Part shown: in pieces, positions 17,676 to 23,738 of the stretch
Layout: every line of letters begins with the position of its first letter
Position numbering within the stretch: position 1 is the stretch's first letter
Source of the DNA: an uncultured Oscillospiraceae bacterium
Lineage (GTDB): Bacteria; Bacillota; Clostridia; Oscillospirales; Oscillospiraceae
Assembly: GCA_947624385.1 (NCBI GenBank)
Contig: CANQJZ010000021.1
Coordinates: 1 to 41,404 of the forward strand
Length of the DNA: 41,404 nucleotides
Direction of reading: 5' to 3'
Position numbers and translations under genes: made by a program
The notes under the pieces: generated by a model
The model's database searches: none
What the model saw: the letters and a program-made list of their open reading frames with translations, nothing else
What the model was told of the DNA's origin: nothing

Positions 17676-17724
17676 ATCTCGCCTCCAGAAATAAGCGGCC
17701 ATTCATCAATATAATTGTACGGCC

Positions 17725-17877
17725 TCATAGCGCAGTTGTCAAATTTTCGCGGTGCGCTCGGAGTTCTCTCTCAATAAAAACGCGCAGGCTCCTTTGGATG
17801 GAGTTTGCCGCGCTCTCCCCTTTCTCTGCATATTGGCATATCACGTCAAGTTCACGTTCTTTTTTTGCCAAGACCAT
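17725..17877 (-). CDS. Small charged protein upstream of the recombinase (candidate excision factor)
   Basis: A 50-codon frame starting at ATG 17877, or at TTG 17871, which has GGGAGGG 6 bases upstream. The product begins MVLAKKERELDVICQYAEKG and continues as a charged, probably helical chain ending RAHRENLTTAL. It ends 49 bases before the recombinase start, so the two are likely cotranscribed. I do not recognise the family. Large serine recombinases need a small directionality factor to excise, and Clostridioides difficile skin encodes one (CD1234); location and size make this the candidate here. The reading frame is seen, the role is inferred. Confidence 0.6.
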   Translation of the reverse strand: MVLAKKERELDVICQYAEKGESAANSIQRSLRVFIERELRAHRENLTTAL

Positions 17878-18233
17878 CCCTCCCATCACAATAGGTTATG
17901 TACCCGGCGGGCTGTTCTTGCCAGAAAATGCGTCTCACGGTGAGACGCATTTTCATCAAGCATAGGACGCCCGCACAGTTGGATGATATGGACCGACAGA
18001 GCCACCATTTTTTGAATCCAGGCAAGATCAGACGGCGGCTGACAAGCCGCTCCATAGGTGATGAGCCTCCCTCCATGCCCATGGCGGGGCGTCCTACGCT
18101 GTGACGCATAGCTGACGCAAGTATCTTCTCCGTGTGTGTATCCTGGCCGACAGCTTTGCCAAAGCTGTGTGCGGCGCTGGTGTCTCTCGCTCTGCCCCAG
18201 GGGGACGTTTTGGCGCGCCCGCCGCATGGCTCC
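17878..18233. other. Intergenic region with palindromes, no convincing gene
   Basis: It holds palindrome copy 1 (17924-17954), an inverted pair aggacgccc/gggcgtcct (about 17963 and 18087), and a perfect ACAGCTTTG-C-CAAAGCTGT palindrome at 18150-18168. Open frames here read through these palindromes and have no ribosome site or recognisable motif. It probably contains the promoter of the recombinase transcript and the 3' end of the fusion gene. Confidence 0.5.
17924..17954. repeat. GCGTCTCAC palindrome, copy 1
   Basis: Perfect 15-base arms around a single centre base, gaaaatgcgtctcac-g-gtgagacgcattttc. It lies 46 bases upstream of the small gene at 17725-17877. Copies 2 and 3 are at 20724-20758 and 21521-21549. 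Confidence 0.9.
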
Positions 18234-19427
18234 TCACACACGGAACGTATCTGGTGCCCTATACTGCGCCGTCAGATATGGCGTCGCTTTCTTTGTCAGG
18301 TCATGGGTTATATCAGGCAGAGCAACGTCTTTCAGCCCAACGGACACTTCTATGCCGTCCGCCCCTGGCAGGGGCTTTTGAATAAGCTCGTCTGCCCCAA
18401 CTTCAACGGCGGCAGCGGCAGAAACGCCGCTTTCGTCCTCTGGCTCGGTCTGCAAACTCTGTTCCAACAGGCGATTGCCGATCTGTCCGGCCACGGTGTT
18501 GCTTGTAAAGTACGACAGGCCAAAGGCGATCACGGCGATCAGCAGCACCTCCATCAAAAACTGTCCGATGATAGCGGGCTTTCTGATACCCACGGACAGA
18601 AACACGCCGATCTCATGGATGCGGGTCTTTGTCCAAAGGGTCAATATAAGGGCCAGAATGACAGCGCTGACGACGATTATCACCGCCAGCAGGGTAACGA
18701 CCAGCTCGTTCAGCGCGGCCAGCGGCGCGGCGGCGTTTTCATAGGTTTCATTATCCACTTCGACGGCAAATGCTTTCCAGTCGATCCCCGGCAGAGCCTT
18801 TACATCGGCTACCACCTGCGCCATGTCCTGCGGGTCGTCTATGGTGACATGGAGCGCGGAAAAGCCGTAATTTATCGTATCTCCGCTGATTTCCGTAGAT
18901 GTCTGTAAATCCACAAATACCCGGTTTTGAATTTTGTCATAGTCGGTAACAGTTTCTCCAAACCGCTCCACCACATTCGGGGTAAACAATCCGACGATCT
19001 GCGCCTTGACCTCCGGCCCGGTAATGGTAGATAAAAGGCCGGCATATAGGTCATTGACATTCTGCGCCAACGTGCCGATCTCATCCTTTGTATGGACCGG
19101 GCAGTTCGCCCCGCGATCCAGTTTCATCATCTGCTCGGTCGATGCGGAGATTCTTTTGATGGGGTCGGCAATCGCCTTGGAAAACAGGAGAGAACAGACG
19201 ACCGAGATCAGCAGAGAACAACCGAGCGAGACAGGCAGGGCCTTTTCTACCGCCTCGGTCACAAACTGTTCCTCACGGACACTGATAACAACATCATCCT
19301 GGGTACTCAACGCAAGCTGCATCCGTGGGGCAAGCAGATAGATAAGCCCGTGCGTGACCACAGAGACAAAGAGCATAATGCTCAACGTATAGAGAAATAT
19401 CTTGGGGAATAGTTTTAACCGCCTCAT
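18234..19427 (-). CDS. Histidine-kinase N-terminus fused to FtsX-type permease C-terminus (deletion remnant)
   Basis: Residues 1-135 look like a membrane sensor kinase: a first membrane helix near 10-32, a second near 66-84, then a HAMP segment ending DEIGTLAQNVNDLYAGLLST. Where the dimerisation histidine and ATPase domain should follow, the chain switches to the outer domain and two membrane helices (about 240-265 and 283-306) of an FtsX/MacB-type ABC permease, with TLWTKTRIHEIGVFLSVGIR. The last membrane helix of the permease is also missing. The kinase catalytic part, any ABC ATPase and the permease start appear to be lost by one deletion near 19,020. It overlaps the response regulator by four bases. 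It is unlikely to signal or transport. Confidence 0.8.
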   Translation of the reverse strand: MRRLKLFPKIFLYTLSIMLFVSVVTHGLIYLLAPRMQLALSTQDDVVISVREEQFVTEAVEKALPVSLGCSLLISVVCSLLFSKAIADPIKRISASTEQMMKLDRGANCPVHTKDEIGTLAQNVNDLYAGLLSTITGPEVKAQIVGLFTPNVVERFGETVTDYDKIQNRVFVDLQTSTEISGDTINYGFSALHVTIDDPQDMAQVVADVKALPGIDWKAFAVEVDNETYENAAAPLAALNELVVTLLAVIIVVSAVILALILTLWTKTRIHEIGVFLSVGIRKPAIIGQFLMEVLLIAVIAFGLSYFTSNTVAGQIGNRLLEQSLQTEPEDESGVSAAAAVEVGADELIQKPLPGADGIEVSVGLKDVALPDITHDLTKKATPYLTAQYRAPDTFRV

Positions 19428-20089
19428 AGCTGTACCTCGTATTTATAGCCGATGCCCTTGACCGTCACGATACAGTCAAGCCGCAGTTTCTTCCGCAGAT
19501 TTTTGATGTAGGTATCAATCGTTCTGTCTATGATGGGGGCGTCAACACCCCATAGATCGTCAAGTATCTGTGAGCGCGTAAGCACCAGCCCCTTATGTTC
19601 TACCAGCAGCCGGAGCAGGTCGATCTCCTTTGGCATGACCTCTATTCTCCCGGCGCCGTCCCAGGCGGTGTAGCCGGAGAAATCGACCGTCACATCACCA
19701 AAGGTCATGGTTTGTGGCAGCGGAGCCTGACCGCTTCGGCGCAAAAGCGCGGTGATCCGCTTTCCCAAAAGCACCATAGAGAAGGGCTTTGTCATATAAT
19801 CGTCGGCCTGCTCGTCAAAACTTCTGACCTGGGTATATTCATCCTCAATGGCCGTGAGCATAAGGACGGGTATCGTGCTGGTCTGCCGTATCTCATGCAA
19901 AACAGACAGGCCGCTGACATGGGGCAGCATAATGTCCAGCACAACAAGGTCGATGCTGCTGCCATGAAAAAGCTCTAGCGCCTCTCCGCCGTCATAGGCC
20001 GGAATGACCATATGGCCCGCTGACCCCAAGTATTCACAGATCGCTTCGTTGGTTTTCTGATCGTCCTCTATAATCAGTAGAGTTGCCAT
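19424..20089 (-). CDS. OmpR-family response regulator
   Basis: A 221-residue two-component regulator. The receiver domain has acidic D9-D10, phospho-acceptor D52 in VVLDIMLP, T79 and K101 in MTKPF. The C-terminal winged helix shows TRSQILDDLWG and DRTIDTYIKNLRKKL and ends in a typical VKGIGYKYEV. The ATG has GGAGGTGCGCC before it. It probably once controlled an ABC transporter operon encoded downstream. Its partner kinase is now a truncated fusion, so it is either orphaned or driven by a host kinase. Confidence 0.93.
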   Translation of the reverse strand: MATLLIIEDDQKTNEAICEYLGSAGHMVIPAYDGGEALELFHGSSIDLVVLDIMLPHVSGLSVLHEIRQTSTIPVLMLTAIEDEYTQVRSFDEQADDYMTKPFSMVLLGKRITALLRRSGQAPLPQTMTFGDVTVDFSGYTAWDGAGRIEVMPKEIDLLRLLVEHKGLVLTRSQILDDLWGVDAPIIDRTIDTYIKNLRKKLRLDCIVTVKGIGYKYEVQL

Positions 20090-20336
20090 TGGCGCACCTC
20101 CATACAGACAGCCTAATACAGTAATGTGGAATGTGTATGAAATAAGCTCGTGTTTTCGGTTCTTTCTTCAAATCTGACATTATTATATACAGAATTGCAT
20201 GGCGGCGCAAATTTCTGTCAACAGTAAAATGAATTATTTGCCCTCGCCATAGGAACCGTGTAGACATATCCAAGCCCGTAGCGGAACAGTAAGATGTATG
20301 TAGATGAACAAATAAATCATAGTGAGGGCAGACGAT

Positions 20337-20708
20337 ATGAAAAGGCCAGTTCCGCTTTACGATTTCAGGACTTTCGGGCAGGCTATAAAGGACGCCCGAA
20401 AAAAGAGCGGCGAGAGCCGCAAGACAACGAGTGATGCTCTTTATATCTCCCCGCGCTATCTCGCAAGTATTGAAAACAAAGGACAGCAGCCCAGCCTCCA
20501 GGTGTTTTACGACCTTGTTACCCGGTTCGGGATTTCGGTAGACCAGTTCTTCTTCCCCAACAAAGATATAGAAACTTCTGCCCAGCGCCGACAGCTTGAT
20601 ACCTTGCTTGACGGCATGAGTGACAGCGGCTTGCGGATCATGACAGCAACGGCGCGGGAGATAGTAGAAATAGAAAAGGCCCAGGGGGAGAATTGCCACA
20701 AAACATAA
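20337..20708 (+). CDS. XRE-family helix-turn-helix regulator
   Basis: A 123-residue DNA-binding protein from ATG 20337, with GAGGG 8 bases upstream (an in-frame GTG at 20322 is less likely). The helix-turn-helix spans about residues 13-65, with FGQAIKDARKKSGESRKTTS and PRYLASIENKGQQPSLQVF. The remainder is a short helical tail. It is divergent from the response regulator. It may control element genes, but no target is evident. Confidence 0.88.
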   Translation: MKRPVPLYDFRTFGQAIKDARKKSGESRKTTSDALYISPRYLASIENKGQQPSLQVFYDLVTRFGISVDQFFFPNKDIETSAQRRQLDTLLDGMSDSGLRIMTATAREIVEIEKAQGENCHKT

Positions 20709-20723
20709 TGCAATTCGCATAAT

Positions 20724-20758
20724 CGAGAAATGCGTCTCATCGTGAGACGCATTTCTCG
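20724..20758. repeat. GCGTCTCAC palindrome, copy 2
   Basis: Perfect 16-base arms around three bases: cgagaaatgcgtctca-tcg-tgagacgcatttctcg. It lies between the convergent ends of the XRE gene and the toxin gene. Confidence 0.9.
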
Positions 20759-20766
20759 CCAGAAAC

Positions 20767-20797
20767 AAAAAAGCCGGGAGCGTCTGCACGCTCCCGG
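20767..20797 (-). terminator. Terminator after the ToxN-like toxin gene
   Basis: Perfect 10-bp stem CCGGGAGCGT/ACGCTCCCGG (20774-20783 and 20788-20797) followed on the minus strand by CTTTTTTG. Confidence 0.88.
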
Positions 20798-20805
20798 TCT
20801 TGCTG

Positions 20806-21288
20806 TCAGCGATATTGTCGGCACAGCGATTCCAGCTTTACAAAATCGTTGCACCGTTTTGTCAACAGGGACTCCGGCCCGTTGACTTTCAGGCGGTATA
20901 GGTTCGCGGCGTTCTTCCTGATCCGCCCTTGGATGGATTTGATATAGCGGTATTCAGCCAGCAGCAGGGACTTATACTTTGGGTTTCTCTCCTTGGAAAT
21001 GTCCACATAGCTGTACGCGCCCGGAGGGACCGGGAACATATTGTTGAGGTTGATGACCGCGTAATTCTTGATCTTGATGAAGTCAAGCCCCTCCTGCATC
21101 CGGTAGTGTTTCTCCTTGAATGAGGAGAGGGGCGCGAAATAATCCATGCCGTTGACCGTCAGGACGACGCCGATGTACTTCCGCTCGTTCTGCTGGCCCG
21201 CCCGCTTGTTCTGGAAAAGATGGGGCGCATGGGGAACGAGATAATCGACGTAGGCCGGGGCGATCTCATAGAGCTTGATGTTATCCAT
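20806..21288 (-). CDS. Type III toxin-antitoxin endoribonuclease, ToxN/AbiQ family
   Basis: A 160-residue toxin expected to cut RNA, including its own antitoxin precursor, and to cause growth arrest or abortive infection when antitoxin RNA is lost. The ATG at 21288 has AAGGAG 6 bases upstream. Family features: LYEIAPAYVDYLVPHAP at the N-terminus, RKYIGVVLTVNGMDYFAPLS, KEKHYRMQEGLDFIKI, AVINLNNMFPVP, and a helical LLLAEYRYIKSIQGRIRKNA. This is the pattern of AbiQ and ToxN, which are about 170 residues. Upstream on the same strand lie a consensus promoter, a repeat-containing RNA and a hairpin, as in all type III loci. Confidence 0.85.
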   Translation of the reverse strand: MDNIKLYEIAPAYVDYLVPHAPHLFQNKRAGQQNERKYIGVVLTVNGMDYFAPLSSFKEKHYRMQEGLDFIKIKNYAVINLNNMFPVPPGAYSYVDISKERNPKYKSLLLAEYRYIKSIQGRIRKNAANLYRLKVNGPESLLTKRCNDFVKLESLCRQYR

Positions 21289-21308
21289 TTCTGTCTCCTT
21301 GTGAAAGC

Positions 21309-21337
21309 AGCGGGGGCAAGATGGTCTTGCCCCCGCT
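21309..21337 (-). terminator. Attenuating terminator between antitoxin RNA and toxin
   Basis: Perfect 13-bp stem agcgggggcaaga/tcttgcccccgct with a 3-base loop. The following U tract is poor (CTGCTTTCAC), so partial read-through into the toxin gene is expected, as in known type III systems. Confidence 0.85.
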
Positions 21338-21445
21338 GTTACGCTCGCGCTTGGAGTGGCGAAACACTCACTTGTAACTGTCTTGATCAAGGGCCAAGAG
21401 AAGCCCGCGCAATAAGTTTCTCATTTAGGGCTGAGATACACCCGC
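21338..21445 (-). ncRNA. Predicted type III antitoxin RNA with three degenerate repeats
   Basis: About 108 bases run from the predicted RNA start near 21445 to the attenuator. I see three imperfect units of about 30-36 bases. The first has the hairpin TCTCA-GCCCTAAA-TGAGA followed by GCGCGGGC, whose GGGC could pair with the loop GCCC (a pseudoknot). The second has TCTTG-GCCCTTGAT-CAAGA followed by AGTTACAAG. The third is weaker, TTTCG...CGCGAG followed by CGTAACAG. Repeats and pseudoknots that bind the toxin are the hallmark of ToxI/antiQ RNAs. Unit boundaries are by eye only. Confidence 0.65.
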
Positions 21446-21451
21446 AAATAT

Positions 21452-21480
21452 ATTATATGCGAGGCGGCGAGGCGTGTCAA
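21452..21480 (-). promoter_or_regulatory. Consensus promoter of the toxin-antitoxin operon
   Basis: TTGACA (21475-21480) and TATAAT (21452-21457) are separated by exactly 17 bases, an exact match to the sigma-A consensus. Strong constant transcription suits an antitoxin RNA that must stay in excess. Confidence 0.9.
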
Positions 21481-21520
21481 CCGCTTTCTTTCATTTCCCA
21501 TGGCAATTTCTATGACGCTG

Positions 21521-21549
21521 GAAATGCGTCTCACGGTGAGACGCATTTC
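21521..21549. repeat. GCGTCTCAC palindrome, copy 3
   Basis: Perfect 14-base arms around one base: gaaatgcgtctcac-g-gtgagacgcatttc. It lies about 40 bases upstream of the -35 box of the toxin-antitoxin promoter. Confidence 0.9.
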
Positions 21550-21610
21550 TGGCACCGTGGCGGGGCCAGCGCCAAGCCTCCGGCGGTGCGCCCGCGCTCC
21601 CACTATGCCC

Positions 21611-21633
21611 AAAGCCCGCGTTTCGCGGGCTTT
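21611..21633 (-). terminator. Hairpin downstream of the relaxase remnant
   Basis: Perfect 10-bp stem aaagcccgcg/cgcgggcttt with a 3-base loop. The stem ends in UUU but no longer U tract follows, so terminator activity is likely but weak. Confidence 0.55.
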
Positions 21634-21636
21634 GCC

Positions 21637-21789
21637 GCTGTTATCCCCTTACCGACAAATGATCCGGCGTCCGGTTTCTGTCAAGGCCCGGCCAGCCCGC
21701 GGACTGGCCGGCTCGTGAGTGGCTGCGAAACAGACGCCAGCCTTGACGGGGCCGAGCGCCGGATCACACTCCTCGCGGGGGATAACAGC
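21637..21789. repeat. 153-bp nested inverted repeat
   Basis: Three pairs of matching arms occur in mirror order. gctgttatcccc (21637-21648) pairs with ggggataacagc (21778-21789). gatccggcg (21661-21669) pairs with cgccggatc (21757-21765). gtcaaggc (21680-21687) pairs with gccttgac (21740-21747). Inside lies an 8-bp hairpin ccggccag/ctggccgg (21688-21711). The spacing is nearly symmetric, so a long branched stem could form in DNA or RNA. Its position next to a relaxase remnant suggests a transfer-related site, but the function is unknown. Confidence 0.75.
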
Positions 21790-21797
21790 CTACCTGT

Positions 21798-22397
21798 CTA
21801 TGCGCGGGAAAAGGGCCGCCTCTCCCTATGTTTTGATTTGCCTTTCTCTATGTTCTTGGCAACTTTCTGCGATTGCGTGTATTCCTCCACCTGTTCCCGG
21901 ATGCCGGGAAGCTCTGCGGCGATCCTGTCACACACGCGAATCTCTTTCCGCACCGCCCAAATGCTTTTGTTGGCCAGGGCGATCTCGCCGTCCACGTCCT
22001 CGCCCCGGCGTTTGCGGCGGTAAAGGCCACGGCGGGCCTCTATCTCCGCGTCCATATTCGTTTGCAGGGCGTCCCGGAGCATGGATAGCTGGTCGGTGGT
22101 TTCAACGTGGTAATTGTGCAGGAGCCTGAATTGCTCCTTGTACCTGTCCAGCCTCCGCACCTCTGCCCGGACGTTGAACGGGACGGGACGGCGGCGCTGG
22201 CCCTGGACGCCTATCACGCCCAGGATATACAGATACCGCACATACAGCGCCCGGATGCCGTGCAGTTTCTGGCAGGGGCGGTGGTCCATCACGCCCCGTT
22301 TGATGGTGCAGCGTTTGCCGGGGGCCAGGGTCACGACGGGGATATGAGGCAGCTCCGGCTGCTTTTTCTGCCCGGCCCGGACGCCTTTCAGCGGCTT
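21798..22397 (-). pseudogene. Relaxase C-terminal remnant (Tn1549-like conjugative element)
   Basis: An open frame of about 200 codons lacks an N-terminus. It reads KPLKGVRAGQKKQPELPHIP and later HGIRALYVRYLYILGVIG, then charged helical sequence LRDALQTNMDAEIEARRGLY and ending RRPFSRA. This resembles the region after the catalytic domain of relaxases of Tn1549-type conjugative elements. The catalytic tyrosine and histidine motifs are absent. The upstream boundary is a junction with the thioredoxin gene at about 22,390-22,400, where the relaxase frame meets a stop (TGA 22398-22400). Family assignment is by recall of sequence pattern. Confidence 0.7.
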
Positions 22398-22719
22398 TCA
22401 GTACCCTCCCCACTGACACGACCTTCTCATTGACCACCAGCGCGGGCATACTCATAGCGCCATAGGCCATGACCTTTTCCATGTCGGTGATATATTCGAC
22501 CTCCAGATCAAGGCCCATGTTCTTGACGGCCTGTTGTGCGTTTTCGTACAGTTCGTGACAGGACTTGCAGCCCGCGCCCAGCACCTTGACACAGCAGATA
22601 CCATCCACGGGTTTCCCGCAGCACTCACTTGTTGCTTTGGCCTCTGTCGCCTCGCTGGCCGGGGCAGAGCCGCAGCAGCAGGTGGGGGCCTCTGCCTTTT
22701 TCTTTCCGAATAGTGACAT
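22102..22719 (-). CDS. Thioredoxin-like redox protein, 3' end replaced by out-of-frame relaxase sequence
   Basis: The first ~109 residues form a small thioredoxin-fold protein: a Cys-rich leader (TCCCGSAP, ECCGKP), the active site C51-K-S-C54 in VLGAGCKSCHELYENAQQAV, and MPALVVNEKVVSVGRVLK, which is the usual near-end of this family. The last few residues of the fold are missing. The frame then continues for about 95 residues of arginine- and proline-rich sequence that is only the relaxase remnant read in another frame. A GGAGG site precedes the ATG at 22719. Proteins of this type accompany acr3 in clostridial arsenic operons. It may still fold. Confidence 0.8.
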   Translation of the reverse strand: MSLFGKKKAEAPTCCCGSAPASEATEAKATSECCGKPVDGICCVKVLGAGCKSCHELYENAQQAVKNMGLDLEVEYITDMEKVMAYGAMSMPALVVNEKVVSVGRVLKAAERRPGRAEKAAGAASYPRRDPGPRQTLHHQTGRDGPPPLPETARHPGAVCAVSVYPGRDRRPGPAPPSRPVQRPGRGAEAGQVQGAIQAPAQLPR

Positions 22720-22767
22720 GATATATACCTCCAGTTTATTATCCGCTTTCAGCGGTTTTTCAAGATG

Positions 22768-23493
22768 TTATGCCGGGAACCAGCCCTTTGTCCTGTTGGC
22801 TATCCGCACCAGGAACAGCATGACCGGGACTTCCGTTAAAACGCCGACCGTCGTAGCAAGGGCGGCTGGGGATGATGTTCCGAACAGTGCAATAGCAACG
22901 GCAACTGCCAATTCAAAGAAGTTGGATGCTCCGATCATTCCCGCTGGGGCCGCTATCTTATATGGCAGCTTCAAGACCCGGCAGGCGGTATAAGCGATGG
23001 TGAAGATCAAGAAAGTTTGCAATACCAGCGGGACGGCGATCAATACAATGTGGAGCGGATTTTCCAGAATGGCGCTGGCCTGGAAAGCAAAAATCAAAAT
23101 CAATGTCAGGAGCAGGCCGATGGTCGTTACGCTGTCGAATTTGTGGATAAACACGTTTTCAAAATAGTCCTTGCCCTTTTTGCCGATGACGATAGTTCGG
23201 GTAGCCATACCTCCGATCAGCGGTATCACGACGAACAGCACCACGGAGAGGAACAGCGTGTCCCACGGAACAGACACATTGGAGACGCCCAACAGGAATT
23301 TTACGATAGGGACAAACGCCGCAAGGATAATAAGATCATTCGTCGCCACCTGCACCACCGTATAAGCCGGGTCGCCGTTTGTCAGCGTACTCCAAACAAA
23401 CACCATAGCGGTACAAGGGGCGGCCCCCAGCAGCACCGCTCCGGCAAGATACTCCGTCGCTAGTTCCGGGGCGATAAAGCCCTTAAACAGCAC
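22768..23493 (-). pseudogene. acr3: Arsenite permease Acr3, N-terminally truncated
   Basis: The 241 residues after GTG 23493, plus a few before it (homologous sequence reaches about 23520), match the C-terminal two thirds of an Acr3/BART-family arsenite efflux carrier. Visible blocks are LLGAAPCTAMVFVWSTLTNG, VVQVATNDLIILAAFVPIV and MIGASNFFELAVAVAIALFG. Family members have ten membrane helices and about 350 residues. Here the first three or so helices are missing because the 5' end is joined to a RepA fragment. It is probably non-functional. It lies 48 bases upstream of the thioredoxin gene, the normal ars operon order. Confidence 0.88.
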
Positions 23494-23582
23494 GAAGAAG
23501 AACAGGCTTGAAATGCCGTACGGGGTATGCGGTAAAATGCGAAGCTCTCCGATTGTGCGCCGTAGTAGTAATCAAATGGCAT
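23460..23582 (-). pseudogene. Replication initiator protein A, N-terminal remnant
   Basis: An ATG at 23582 with AGGAGG before it opens MPFDYYYGAQSESFAFYRIP, which resembles the conserved start of replication initiator A of Tn1549-type elements. After IPR the frame loses similarity and stops at 23460, running into acr3 sequence in another frame. The junction is near 23,520. It shows that a deletion joined the element's replication gene to acr3. Confidence 0.7.
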
Positions 23583-23645
23583 TGGTGTCCTCCTAGGCTT
23601 ATTTGCCCATATGTTTATAATGATGATTTGGTTTGTTTCTGGCAG

Positions 23646-23674
23646 TTGCTATTACTCAATAAAATGTGTATAAT
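23646..23674 (+). promoter_or_regulatory. Sigma-A-type promoter of the OLD nuclease gene
   Basis: TTGCTA (23646-23651) and TATAAT (23669-23674) are separated by 17 bases, 64 bases before the ATG at 23739. Confidence 0.75.
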
Positions 23675-23738
23675 ATAGAAAATTCTACGAGCCAACTTTA
23701 GAATAGCCTATATGAAAGTATATTACAAGGAGGTAACT

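Noticed and set aside
17852..18241. Minus-strand frames of 113-129 codons
   Set aside because: They read through the palindromes (giving NASH-ETHF-like strings in every copy) and have no ribosome site or motif.
20034..20789. A 251-codon minus-strand frame
   Set aside because: It lies over the XRE gene, one palindrome and the response-regulator start; the plus-strand XRE protein is clearly the real gene.
22102..22390. C-terminal half of the thioredoxin frame as a genuine extra domain
   Set aside because: The arginine- and proline-rich sequence is the relaxase remnant read out of frame.
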